DNA of 64,000 nucleotides, taken from contig JAOBSW010001149.1 of the NCBI GenBank assembly GCA_026214975.1, positions 27,987 through 91,986 of the forward strand. The letters are read 5' to 3'. Origin of the DNA: Gentiana macrophylla. Taxonomy: Eukaryota; Streptophyta; Magnoliopsida; Gentianales; Gentianaceae. The notes below the pieces were generated by a model. It was not told the DNA's origin and ran no database searches. It saw nothing but the letters and a program-made list of their open reading frames with translations. The translations under genes were made by a program, and so were the position numbers. Positions 53,870 to 64,000 of the stretch are shown one piece after another (position 1 is the first letter of the stretch; each line of letters opens with the position of its first letter).

Positions 53870-54109
53870 TCCTATTGATAATTCTATTCAAGATTCATCA
53901 TCATCGTCATCATGCCACCAAAAACACATAAACATGCAGCAGTACAAAACACCCAGAAGAGGCAAAACACTGACGGTGGAGAAACTACAGCCACCAACAA
54001 TGAATCCAGATGCACCAATCTGGAGATATTGTTTTGGATTCCACCCAACAAGCATCGGTGGACCAGCTTGTCGCTATGTATGCTGATACTCGACATGCTA
54101 TCCTCCAGG
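53870..54109 (+). other. Tat-like leader after the right LTR
   Basis: 240 bp following the PBS, with a weak open frame (PPKTHKHAAVQNTQKRQNTD) and then DMLSSR before the Gypsy-D LTR. It may be the start of a gag, but the length is too short to decide. Confidence 0.4.
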
Positions 54110-54212
54110 TGATGTATTTCCGGATGTTGAAATTCCACGATGTTTTACCCCCATTTCTTTAGTATAGTGTGATATTTTGTATCAAGTAAAGTAAATTTCT
54201 TGATGGTTATGG

Positions 54213-55131
54213 CATTTGATTCAACTAGAGCCAAATGGCCCTCCTGAACATAATTTCCACCAGTACCCATCTCAGCCTTGTAGAGTGGTGAGACCCCGCT
54301 CGAAAATAGCCATTCGTGATTAACCTCATTATAATCCGACCTTTAACCTAATTTTTTGTCTACATTCCCTTGGCATCCCGCAAGTATAGCAAGTCTCTAT
54401 GGATTGTGTGGTGACGACTTGGGGAGTTGAGAGTTGGATGACGTTATTGGCACAAAGTTGAGACGGTATCTTGTCATGTTCGAAGCCCAGTGGTGTATAT
54501 AGTTAAAAAAAGAGTTCCAAGTGAAATGTAAATAAAGATCTAATTGAAGTTCAAAGCAATTTTGAAGGATAGTCCATCAAGTTCAAGTAATATAGGTTTG
54601 GGCAATTAATCAATCATTTGACGCTTTTTATCTCATGTTGTTTGCAAGTGAGACGTCTTTAGTAACTATATGAGAGTAGAAGTGTCAATTCAGTTTCATT
54701 AGAGTCGAAGGTGTAGATACTTGCTATCTTGCCCGTGTCCTTTTTGATAAATCATTATTATCCCTTCGATTAGCGAATTCCTGAGCCTAACGATACAAGC
54801 TTGCAAGTCCTGCCCGATCTATCTCCTTGACTCTGAATGCCTCGATTAGTGGAGATTGGTATCATTCTTAAGCCTATGGATTGCACCTAATAAGTCGTGC
54901 ATGCATGATTTCATATTCTGATTACTTGATAACGAACTTGAGGAATATTCACACACACACACACACACTCCGCTACTCTCTTGGATCACGGTTAACATAC
55001 ATTTATAATTTTGATTAGTTACATTACCTAGTTGAACATTCAATTCCCGACATTGCATTATCTTAATTGTAACTCTAGTTATTTTGTCGCTTGTTTGCTT
55101 GAGGGCGAACAAAAGCTAAGTGGGGAATGGT
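54213..55131 (+). other. 3' internal remnant of the left Gypsy-D copy
   Basis: Non-coding, including an (AC)n tract at about 54948-54967 and CTTGAGGGCGAACAAAAGC before the polypurine tract. No gene is visible. Confidence 0.55.
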
Positions 55132-56717
55132 TGATGTATGTCAACCGGATGATGAAATTCCATGATGTTTTACCCTCATTTCTTTAGTATATAGTGATAT
55201 TTTGTATCAATTAAAGTAAATTTCATGATAAATCGAATAACTTTTGCTTTGTGTAGACACAACCAATACTCAAGCATTTCATCACTTTTTAGAGCTTATT
55301 AGTTATAATCTATTGTCGGAATTACGTGTGGTATGTTTGTGTTGGTGTTTTGAAGTGATTGGGGAAGCGTGGAGTAAGAATACCTAAGTTAGACCGAGTC
55401 TTATATCATGATTGGAGCATTGGGAGGAAATGACCATGTTTTTATATGAGTGGCAGTGCAAATCTACAGATCCGGCGCACACAGTGATGATTTAGGTAGA
55501 AACAGAAGAATGTACGGTGCATGCAGGTACATCACATACGGCGTGAGCTGAGACATCAACCCTGCAGCAGTTGAATGCATTAAATGTTGAAGTACAATCC
55601 CCAACCACCATGTCACGCACGGTGTGAGCCGTGCAAAATGACGGCGTGCACCGTGATGTGTGAACTCAACAATTATATAGAATTTTGAACTCATTTTCGG
55701 AGGCATCAGATACACAACTGAGAAAAGAAGAGAAAAAACCCCATCTTCTTCTAAGCTTGAAGGCACCTCCACCCAAGGCTCTTCTAGCCAAAAGATATCA
55801 TATTTAGCACTTAAACTCCATTGTAAAACATTCTAGAATGCTTATTTAGATGTTTGAAGTACTTTGGTGGATGCAAACAACTATTTTGTGTTATAACTCC
55901 GTTGAAATCCTTTACGTGTTGCATGTAAGTTTCCATTTTAGAGTTTATAGCTTGTGATTGGTTAATTCTTAATCTTTACTTTGATTTAATTGTTCTTGTT
56001 GTTATGAATGCTAGCTTTAACATATTGTATCAATAATTATGAGTGGCTAGTTCTTTCTAGTTATGATGATGTAGTAATGATTGTTAATCTCCTAGGTTGC
56101 TTGGAATTGATTGTTGATGTTTTCTAGTTTCTATTGTGTTGAATCCTTCTTACATGCATTGATTGATATTGTGTATGTTTGAGTAATTAACTTACATATG
56201 CACCTACACAACTAGTAGATACTGAATGGAGACATTAGTTGTGAGAAGAGGGTAGGAAGAACGGAGGGTAGAATCGAACCTAGCGGAATTCGGTTCCTTA
56301 TCCGGGGAATATTGCATTCAAGTGTCTATCTTGTCAATTCATTAGATTGAAGGTACTTAGACCAAGGAGGAGACAAAGAGTGGTTTCATTCACTCGTATG
56401 AGGAAAATCACTTCTTTAAGAATGCACCATTCACACATTAGAACACCATTGGAAGGTGGTAGGTAGATCATTTCCACAGAATTAAGGAGGGATAACTTGA
56501 ACTATGAATCATCTTGGTTAGTTTCTTTTATCATTTGAACAACCTTTTGTAGTTAATTAGTACTTTCTTAATCAAACTTGCAATTCGGATCAAGATAATA
56601 ATAACTAATTGGTGTTTTACCTCACATCCTTGTGGAATACGACCTTGACCACCATACTAGACTACAATTGACCCGGTACACTTCCGGTGAGATTGGAACC
56701 CTTGGAATGTTGCATCA
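55132..56717 (+). repeat. Gypsy-D LTR
   Basis: 1,586 bp, TGATGTATGTCAACC...GTTGCATCA (TGATG/CATCA ends). GC-rich palindromes GCACGG/CCGTGC (55617-55634) and ACGG/CCGT (55641-55654) lie 20-50 bp upstream of a TATATAG box near 55675. Confidence 0.85.
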
Positions 56718-56723
56718 AGTTTT

Positions 56724-56741
56724 TGGCGCCGTTGCCGGGGA
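56724..56741 (+). other. Gypsy-D primer-binding site
   Basis: TGGCGCCGTTGCCGGGGA, the perfect tRNA-Asp-type PBS, six bases after the LTR. Confidence 0.88.
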
Positions 56742-56893
56742 TTTGTATCGGTTTATACTTGTATTAGTTTAAAATTCTTGAGAATGAATCAAAACCTTTC
56801 TAACCTAATTTCTATTTTATTTCTTTGGTGCTTACCTCTTTGGTAAGTTGCCAAGTGTTGTTTTACTGTTTTCTTGTTGTTTCTATCTTGTAG

Positions 56894-58640
56894 TTGATGA
56901 CCCGTTCCAGAAGCGGTAAGGCCCCTCTCACTCCATACAAGCCCGACATTAACTGCTACGAAAGGAAGTTAAGAGTAGAGAACAAGCGTGGTCAAACTAG
57001 CCAAGGACATCTTGGTGAAGAATCTTCCCATGGATCATCTAATCAAGGAATAGAGATATGGCTGAGAACAGTGATGAAGCACAAGTCGAACATGGATTGA
57101 ATCATGCCCAAGGACATGGACAAAACCAAGCCAACCTAAATCCACCACCAATTCATCCACTTCACCCAAATCAAAACAATCAAAATCCCAATGACCGACA
57201 AAATCAAAACCAAAATCGTAACCAAAACCGGACTCAAAACAACCGGAACAACCACAACAATCCTCCTCAATTTAGACCCCTTTGTGATCAAACTGTGAGA
57301 AGAAATGAGCCTAATGACCCCATTCGTTTACCTAATGATGGTGCCAACAATTTTGAGGTGAAAGGTCATCTCTTTGGTTTGATTGATACTCGTTGTCAAT
57401 TCATTGGTGAAGATCATGAAGATCCACATCAACATCTTCATCTATTTGAGTAGTTTTGCAACACGGCTAAGAGCCACGGTGTTCGCAAAGAGCTAACAAG
57501 ATTGTCAATGTTTCCTTTTTCATTGACGGGAAAAGATAAACATTTGTTTTCGTCACTCCCTCATCACTCATTGACTAGTTGGGAAGAAATACAAGATGAA
57601 TTTCTGAAACAATATTTCACCCCCGGGAGAAATTTGAAATTTCTAACTTCAAGCAAGGATCCGAAGAATCTCTCAGAATTGCGTGGGAAAGATTTAAGAA
57701 GTTGTTGAGAGCTTGTCCCGATCATGGTTATACTCTTGAAATGCAAATCCAACTCTTTTGTAGACAGTTGAGACATGAGTCCCGTGCGGATGTTGATCAT
57801 GCATGTGGCGGTTGTTTGATGATGCGTGATGCACAAGAGGTATATGATGCTATTGAATTTTTTTCAAAAAAAAATAGAATGTGGGAAACCGGATCGATCA
57901 TAAGAAAAGTCGCTTTTCTAGGAGAAGCTACTTCCCAATCGGAAGTGTTAGCACAATTGGCCTCTCTCAACAAGAAATTTGATGGAATGCAAGCTAGAAA
58001 GAATTCGGATAACTATGCACAAGGCAATTTCCTAACTGAGGAAATGAGGTATGATGATGATACATCCTATGCAATGGATGAGTCAAGGGAACATACGAAC
58101 GAAGAGGTTAGTTTCATGCAACAACATCGGAATTTAAATAATGCTTATTCAAATTCCTTTGATTCCATAAGAAGAGATCATCCTAACTCTTGTTGGTCCA
58201 ATAATGCTACCAAGCAAAGCCAACCCCCATTCCCTTTACAACAAAGAACCCCATATAACCCAAACCCCCAAAACCGAAGCTTCCAAGGAAATTCCTCCAC
58301 CTACCCACAACAACCACCATCTCATTCCTACCGACAACACACCACACAAAGCATTCCCATAACTCAAAATCCAACTCAATCAAGTGAAAATGTTGATAAG
58401 TGTGGAGCATTGATGGATAATCTCATGGGTGTTGTATCTACTCAAGCCAAGAATATGGAATCCATGATGACTTCTATGAGTACGGTTACTAAAGATCTTA
58501 GCACTTTGAAGACTACGTTGAGTGATCACGATACGAGAATAAAAACTATAGAAGCATCCATACGAAATGTAGACGAGCATATGAGTAGAGAAGGAGAAAG
58601 GAAAAGTAGTAAACCACCCGGTGGACTTCCTATTAACACA
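56894..58640 (+). pseudogene. Gypsy-D gag
   Basis: Starts TRSRSGKAPLTPYKPD, shifts frame near 57060, then has an Asn/Gln/Pro-rich stretch (QNQNRNQNRTQNNRN). The capsid domain (Retrotrans_gag) follows: LSMFPFSLTGKDKHLFSSLP, SWEEIQDEFLKQYFTPGR and, after another frameshift near 57660, CPDHGYTLEMQIQLF. The C-terminal region is Gln/Pro-rich, then helical STVTKDLSTLKTTLSDHDTR, ending KPPGGLPINT. A TAG follows at about 58641 where Gypsy-C continues in frame. Confidence 0.85.
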
Positions 58641-58659
58641 TAGAGGAATCCACGGGAGG

Positions 58660-59889
58660 TTAATGTTATTGTTACTCATAGTGGGAGAGTTTGTGGAAGA
58701 AATGGTGTGGAAAATTTAGGGAATAACGAGGTTGAAGATGATTTAGATGACAAGTTTGGAAAGGAAGAATTGAGCATAGAGGAAGAAGAGATTGTTGATA
58801 GTTTCTTGAGACGGGATAGATATGTTGAAGTGGAAAGTGATGATGAAGAATGGGTAAGGGTGCCGAGAATATTGAAGAACCCGAGGGCTAGTGATCTAAG
58901 AACTTTATTCAATGAACACGTGAGAGAAGATCATGTTGAAGAGAACACGGTTTGTAAGGAGCCTTCAGCGGCTCACACCAAACAAGCTCAAGTGGAACCA
59001 ATGCAAAAGTCAAGGAAAGAAAACAAAAATGACACCAATTGGCGTCCACCCAATGCACAAACTTTCAAGGAAGCTTCTCCGTCTCCATCAAACGACAAGG
59101 GTAAGGGAGGTATGAATTCTAATCCCACTATAATTGATCTTGAATCACTTCCCTATCCCCCAAGAGAACAAATTAAATGTTAAAGATGGATAAGAAATAT
59201 GCTCGCTTTCTTGATACCTTCCGCCATTTGAGTGTTAACATTCCCGTAATTGAAGCCTTAATCAATATGCTTACTTATGGGAAATTTCTTAAGGACATTC
59301 TTTCAAATAAGAAGCGCTTAGAAGAATATGAGAATGTTTGTCTTATTGAGGAATGCTCCATGGTATTACAACATAAGCTCCCTCTTAAACTTAAGGATCC
59401 CGGATGTTTCACCATTCCGTGTAAGATCGGGGGATTTTTGTTTAGAGAGTTCTTTGTGATCTCGATGCGAGTATAAACCTAATGTCTTATGTGGATTATA
59501 AAAATCTTGGAATAGAATAACTTAAAAACACGGAGATGACCCTCCAATTAGCGGATAAATCGATTAAATATCCTAAATGAGTCATTGAAGATGTTTTAGT
59601 TAAAGTTGATAAGTTTTACTTCCCGGTTGACTTTGTGGTCATAGAAATAGAGGAAGGGTATTCAACACCCATCATTCTTGGTCGTACATTCCAAGCCACG
59701 GGAAGAACTCTTATTGATGTTCAAAGAGGCGAAGTAATTTTGAGAGTTAATGAAGATAAAGTCACTTTTAATATCTTCAAGGGAATGAAACATTCATACA
59801 ACTCACATGAGTCATGTTCTTTCATAGATTCTATATCTTCTATTTGTGTGGATCGTACTAACTTGCAGGCCCTTGAAGACAAGCTTTAA
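58660..59889 (+). pseudogene. Gypsy-D protease region
   Basis: An acidic spacer (58707-59160) precedes ARFLDTFRHLSVNIPVIEA and CSMVLQHKLPLKLKDPGCFT. The catalytic site is read in a shifted frame as LCDLDASINLM: the Gly of DLGAS has become Asp. The second block STPIILGRTFQATGRTLIDV and RVNEDKVTFNIF is intact. A stop lies in the QLADKSIKYPK segment. Confidence 0.82.
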
Positions 59890-59937
59890 GAATGTTTAGC
59901 TTTATCAATTTATAAAGGAGATGAGAATGATAAAAAA

Positions 59938-60507
59938 ATGAAAGAAGTGATTTTTCACTTGGATTCTGGCGGTCCTTTCATAAGACAACCATGGCACCGA
60001 TATTTAGAACTAGATTTGAATGGCCTAGTTTTGAAGCCTTCGGTGGAGGAGCCACCAAGGAATTTGGAGTTGAAACGTCTCCCTTCTAATCTTAAATATG
60101 ATTTTCTTGCAAATGATAAATTACTTCCTGTTATTATTTCCTCGTCACTAACCTACCTGCAAGAAGATCAATTATGAGGATGCTTAGGCAACACAAGAAG
60201 GCATTCGGATGGACAGTAGCAGACATTCATGGAATTAGTCTGAAAATTTGTGTACACAAAATCATCTTGAATGATGATGCCAAGCTGTGTGCACAACCAC
60301 AATGCCGTCTCAATCCATACATGCAAGAAGTGATGAAGAAAGAGGTTATCAAATTGTTAGAAATAGGCATAATTTTTCCTATATCAGATAGTGAATGGGT
60401 GAGTCCCACTCAAGTTGTACCAAAGAAGGGCGGATTCACAGTCAAAGAAAATGAGAAAAACGAATGGATTCCTACAAGGGAAGTGACCGGATATCGCATG
60501 TGCATTG
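59938..60507 (+). pseudogene. Gypsy-D reverse transcriptase, N-terminal part
   Basis: Reads VEEPPRNLELKRLPSNLKYD, LLPVIISSSLTYLQEDQ, then after a frame change RQHKKAFGWTVADIHGISLK, EIGIIFPISDSEWVSP and TREVTGYRMCI. The last codons stop where element E begins; a VDYRKLN-type block would be expected next. Confidence 0.85.
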
Positions 60508-62225
60508 TGTTGGACTTATTTCTCAGTTTTGATGATGAGTGCCATACTAGCTGTTATAGTGCAAAAGCAAAAAGATGTCTAGATAAAATGTATAGGTTTA
60601 TTAGAGTTTGATTCATAAATAGGTTTGATCAAACAAGCCATTGTAAAAAGGTCTTGTTGATTTATCATTGAGACTAGTCTAAGTCGAGAGGGTAGATAGG
60701 TCGATGGCGAGTGCAACTCCGCCAAGATCAAGGCTCAAAGGTGAGGGTTCAAACTCGATGAAATGAAGGCTAAGGGATCAAACTTAGTATTTAATGTCAA
60801 GGATATGGGATCGAGAATTTAGGCAAGTCTGTGATGACCTAAAGCGATTACATATATACCTGTGTAGAAGATCTAAGTTCCACAAGTTGGATGATGTTTG
60901 GAACTTAGTTATACTTTAAATGATGTAAACCAACTTCACAAACAAAAGTTGGATATAAGGATTATTTGCATTATATTTCTACAGACAAAAATATGATGTT
61001 CAAAGCAGATCGATTGGTTTTACAAATGAGACTAATGAACTCTTTGATATATATACCTCGATTAATTCAAGATTATTGGGAAGTTACATGGATAAGAACA
61101 GCCAACTACCTCTCGACTTATCAAGCAAATCAAAGGTGAGATTAAAAGGCGTTAGGATGATCCATATTTTTATCCATTGGATACAAGTCAAAGGATGGGA
61201 CATGCGCAGATTGTCAAAAGTAATCTGACAAAGTGTCGATCCCCATGAATAGTGACAGAATGCACGGTGAGGATGGGACAAATACAAGGAACGGTCACAT
61301 TTGAATTTCAAATTCAAGTCACATGCATTCCTACCTATAAATAGAGGACTTTCAACTCAAAAAAGAAGATGATGAATTTTGGGATAAACTTTAAGTGATA
61401 ACACTGAAGGTGAAAAACACCTGCTTGAACTTACATGAGCTTAAGTTTCTTGATCTAGTTATTTTCTTCAAGTGCATTACGTGTTCAAGCCGCATCAAGC
61501 ATACACACTTGAAGGCGCAAGCTGCTGATTATATCATCCTAATCAAGCTTCTTTGAATTGAATCATTTACTTGATTCATTCTTTATTTTATAAAGAACCT
61601 CTTGAAGACAATGAAGCATCTGTTGGAGTGTGAAAGACTGTTGGTTTGTGGTGGAGCTGGTGAAGAGGCAATTCTACCCTTCAAGGACCAAGTGGAAGAC
61701 TCGGGAGCAACAATCCTACCTGTTCTTAGTTTTCGTTTGTGAAGCCATAGTTATTGGTGAAGGACAAGCAACCTAGGACTCTTTGTAATGAGATAACTCA
61801 AAGATTACTAGTGAATTTCCTCCAACATCACAGGAGAAGAGTGGACGACAGGATTACATCACTGGAACCACTATAAAAATCTCTCTACTTACTTCTTGCA
61901 TTTATTTTACGCACTTAGTCATTATTCATATCAACTCTTGAATCTAGCAAATCGAAATCACACACATACACTAATGAGTATCTAATACTTAGTAACATAT
62001 TTAACAACAAGTAACAAGGCTTAATTTTGATATTATTCCATTTGCACAAATTCAGCAAATCGAATTGTCGATGACTCATCATTTATCGGCCAGGCTACGA
62101 GGTCTCAAAGAGTTTCTTCAAGTATCGGCCAAATTGCTTGAAATTGCATTTGTTAACTCCAAAGTTTTAAGTGTTAAGTTTATTCACCCCTCTAAACTTA
62201 ACTAAAGCCTTTTCAAGGACCAACA
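60508..62225 (+). repeat. Element E 5' LTR
   Basis: 1,718 bp, TGTTGGACTTATTTC...GGACCAACA. TATAAATA at 61336-61343. Ends resemble the LTR at 23377-24778. No gene inside. Confidence 0.82.
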
Positions 62226-62330
62226 ATTGGTATCGGAGCAAAGGCTGTACATTCAAGGAATCCTACTTGTTGTGCTTGTGAAAATTCTTTAAAACTTTCT
62301 TTCAAGTTCTTGATTTTCAAGACTTGCATC

Positions 62331-63841
62331 ATGGATAACACATGGTATGCTAGAACCATGTTGATGTGCTCTCTTGATAGATTTGATGAGTATAAGCGTC
62401 GAATGCAGGCATATCTTGTCGCTACTCATGATGAGATGATGGATGTACTAACTGAAGGACCACTGGAGATTACAAAGGCAGTAACAGTGGGTGACAGAAC
62501 TGAGTACATTCCTAAACCAAAGAGAGAATGGAATGCAGAAGACAGGAAAAGAGCAAACCTCAACAACATTGCTATTGATATCATCTACAGAACCTTGGAT
62601 AGCAATATGTACATGAAAGTCAAAGATTGCAAGACTGCAAAGGAACTTTGGGATAAGATTCACTTAATCTGTGAAGGCACTGATGCAATAAAGAAGAACA
62701 AAATCGGTGTGGCGGAAAAAGGTTTCAAAAGTTCAAAATGCTACCTAATGAAACCATTGAGCAAATGGAGTCAGATTCAATGCAATCTTAGATGAACTTA
62801 CTCTACTGAGTGTAAGTTATTCAAAAGAGAAGTTAACACCAAAATCTTGGAAGCTTTTACCGCAAGAGATGTTTGGAAAATGAAGGTGACTGCAATTGAA
62901 GAAATGAGGAAGCTGCATGAAGAAGACACCTTCAAATTGTTCTCTGATCTTAAGGCATATGAATTTAGCAAGAAGCTAGTGCCTGAAACTGAAAAGGAAG
63001 AGCCAAAGACCACTGCATTGGCTGCTTCACATCATGAAGAAACATCAGGAGGACAGGATGATATCTTTGGATGAGATGCAAGAAGCGGATTGCCCTCTTG
63101 AGCAAGAAAATCAGAATGATGAAGACTGGAAAGGCCCCTACAAGAAATTTCACAAAGAGGCCTACTGAAAGAAGGAAAGAAGAACCAAAGAAAGATAATG
63201 ACTATCTATGCTTTCATTGCAAGAAACCAGGACACTTCAGACCTGATTGCCCTGAGTTGAAACAAGGCAAGGAACCTGATTATCTTTGCTTCAACTGTAA
63301 GAAGCCTGGACATTTTAGACCTGATTGTCCAGACCTACTGAAGACCAAAAGTCAACAAAGGAGACATGGCAAGAAGGCTATGGTTGCTGAAGATGAATCA
63401 GGATATGAAGTGGGATCTGAAAAAGGAAATGAGTCAGATGACACAGCACTGGTTGCTGATATGGAGGATTATGCTTTGATGGCCAACATGGATGAAACTG
63501 AGGAGGTATACAACACTGTATCTATAAACACTCCTGCTGGAAGTGATTGTGAATCAACCTGTGGTTCAAATCCTAGAAATTTCGACAACAATGAGACTTT
63601 GGATGCCATCCTTAATCAAGCGAGGATAATACAATCTGGTTATGAGATTGTGAAATTTGAAAAAGAGGCTCTTGAGTTAGATGTTGGAAGATTGAAATTT
63701 GAATTAAGGGTTTTCAAAGGTAAGGAAAAGATGTTGAACAGAATCGGCATAAGTCTGCTGCACATCCAGCAGACCTCTCGAGTCTCTTTGAACCATCTTG
63801 TTCCAACATCGCATACAAATCAGAAAGCCTTATGGAGATAG
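62331..63841 (+). pseudogene. Element E gag
   Basis: The start MDNTWYARTMLMCSLDRFDE is followed by a UBN2-type capsid domain (YKRRMQAYLVATHDEMM, AKELWDKIHLICEGTDAIK). Frameshifts occur near 62740-62800 and 63070. Two tandem CX2CX4HX4C knuckles follow: CFHCKKPGHFRPDC and CFNCKKPGHFRPDC. An acidic linker and a helical segment (IVKFEKEALELDVGRLKFEL) follow, usual for long SIRE gags. It still reads to GPKFVPALDPSPSKAAEAV in another frame at the window end. Confidence 0.85.
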
Positions 63842-64000
63842 AGGCGGGCTTGGATTTGGAACTCGGCAATCTAACAAGAGTGGATCGAGAAGGTTATTGA
63901 ACCTAGTACCGTAAGGTGGTCCTAAGTTTGTGCCTGCACTAGATCCATCTCCCAGTAAGGCTGCTGAAGCAGTAAAACCAAATGAGAATGCCTCAAAGAA

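Larger units (their letters stand above)
49995..54109 (+). mobile_element. Tat-like Gypsy derivative lacking gag-pol
   Basis: LTRs at 49995-50610 and 53193-53848, about 85-90 percent alike by eye. The right LTR is preceded by a polypurine tract (ATTTGGGGGGC, 53179-53189) and followed by a PBS-like TGGTGCTAGAAGAAGGGCC (53851-53869), so the element reads on the plus strand. The interior holds only a minus-strand accessory gene (50801-52749). From 53870 a new leader begins and is cut at 54110 by Gypsy-D. The left LTR lacks about 34 bp at its end, consistent with a deletion from there into the accessory gene. Confidence 0.65.
54110..60507 (+). mobile_element. Gypsy-D: Athila-like element in tandem LTR arrangement
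   Basis: 54110-54212 is the first about 100 bp of an LTR; 54213-55131 is 3' internal sequence ending in polypurine AAGTGGGGAATGG; 55132-56717 is a full LTR; PBS 56724-56741; then gag, protease and the start of RT, interrupted at 60507 by element E. An LTR with a PPT on its left and a PBS on its right indicates two tandem copies sharing one LTR, as left by unequal recombination, with the left copy reduced by deletion. Confidence 0.8.
60508..64000 (+). mobile_element. Element E: SIRE-like Copia, 5' part
   Basis: 5' LTR 60508-62225, PBS TGGTATCGGAGC (62228-62239), gag from 62331. The element continues past the window, so its pol, 3' LTR and TSD (predicted CATTG, 60503-60507) cannot be seen. Confidence 0.85.

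Noticed and set aside
57058..57453. Asn/Gln-rich ORF considered as a prion-like host protein
   Set aside because: It is the usual low-complexity part of an Athila-like gag, directly followed by the capsid domain.

Overview
This window is nuclear DNA from a higher plant, most likely a eudicot. It has no prokaryotic gene organisation. It contains spliced small genes with GT/AG introns, plant Ty1/Copia and Ty3/Gypsy retrotransposons, Helitron and MITE ends, and long AT-rich stretches. Almost everything is transposable-element sequence. The only convincing host genes are two tandem copies of a small secreted cysteine-rich protein gene on the minus strand. No rRNA, tRNA or CRISPR was seen. The species cannot be named from the sequence.

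Layout. 1-2133: a decayed Copia gag with its primer-binding site, then a near-perfect foldback. 3227-10032: gene A (two exons). Its intron holds a Helitron-type end and a young, nearly full-length Copia (4602-9713; 236-bp LTRs with 3 differences; TSD CTAGT on its own strand). 10293-11473: a solo LTR with TSD CTATT just upstream of gene A. 11947-13755: microsatellites, CACTA-, Helitron- and Stowaway-type debris. 14490-15044: gene B, the compact paralogue with a 120-bp intron, a TATA box and a 26-bp promoter duplication. 15309-18600: a Copia deletion derivative and a TIR element carrying a Copia-type LTR.

18811-49300 is one old plus-strand Copia (P) swollen from about 5 kb to 30 kb by nested insertions. 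These are: (i) 20990-24778, a SIRE-like element whose two ends are inverted copies of the same LTR terminus, TSD CATAT; (ii) 25944-47505, a minus-strand Copia (M), itself holding (iii) a truncated Athila-like Gypsy (C, 26378 to about 32090) and (iv) 34556-46515, a composite of two related non-autonomous Gypsy elements (A and B) fused through truncated inner LTRs but sharing a single outer TSD, TCTAC. The target reading frames can be followed across several insertion sites, which fixes the order of events.

49995-54109: a Tat-like Gypsy derivative that keeps an antisense accessory gene but no gag-pol. 54110-60507: an Athila-like Gypsy (D) in a tandem arrangement where one LTR is flanked by a polypurine tract on one side and a PBS on the other. 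Its RT is cut by a SIRE-like Copia (E, from 60508) that runs off the window.

The most interesting unexplained structure is in the non-coding A and B elements. Each carries an ordered array of five or six small hairpins with a conserved bulge and loop but co-varying stems, plus clusters of GGACGNNCGTCC palindromes in the LTRs and in the internal leader. The A/B fusion under one TSD and the inverted-end SIRE-like element both look like integration of aberrant (joined) retrotransposon cDNA.
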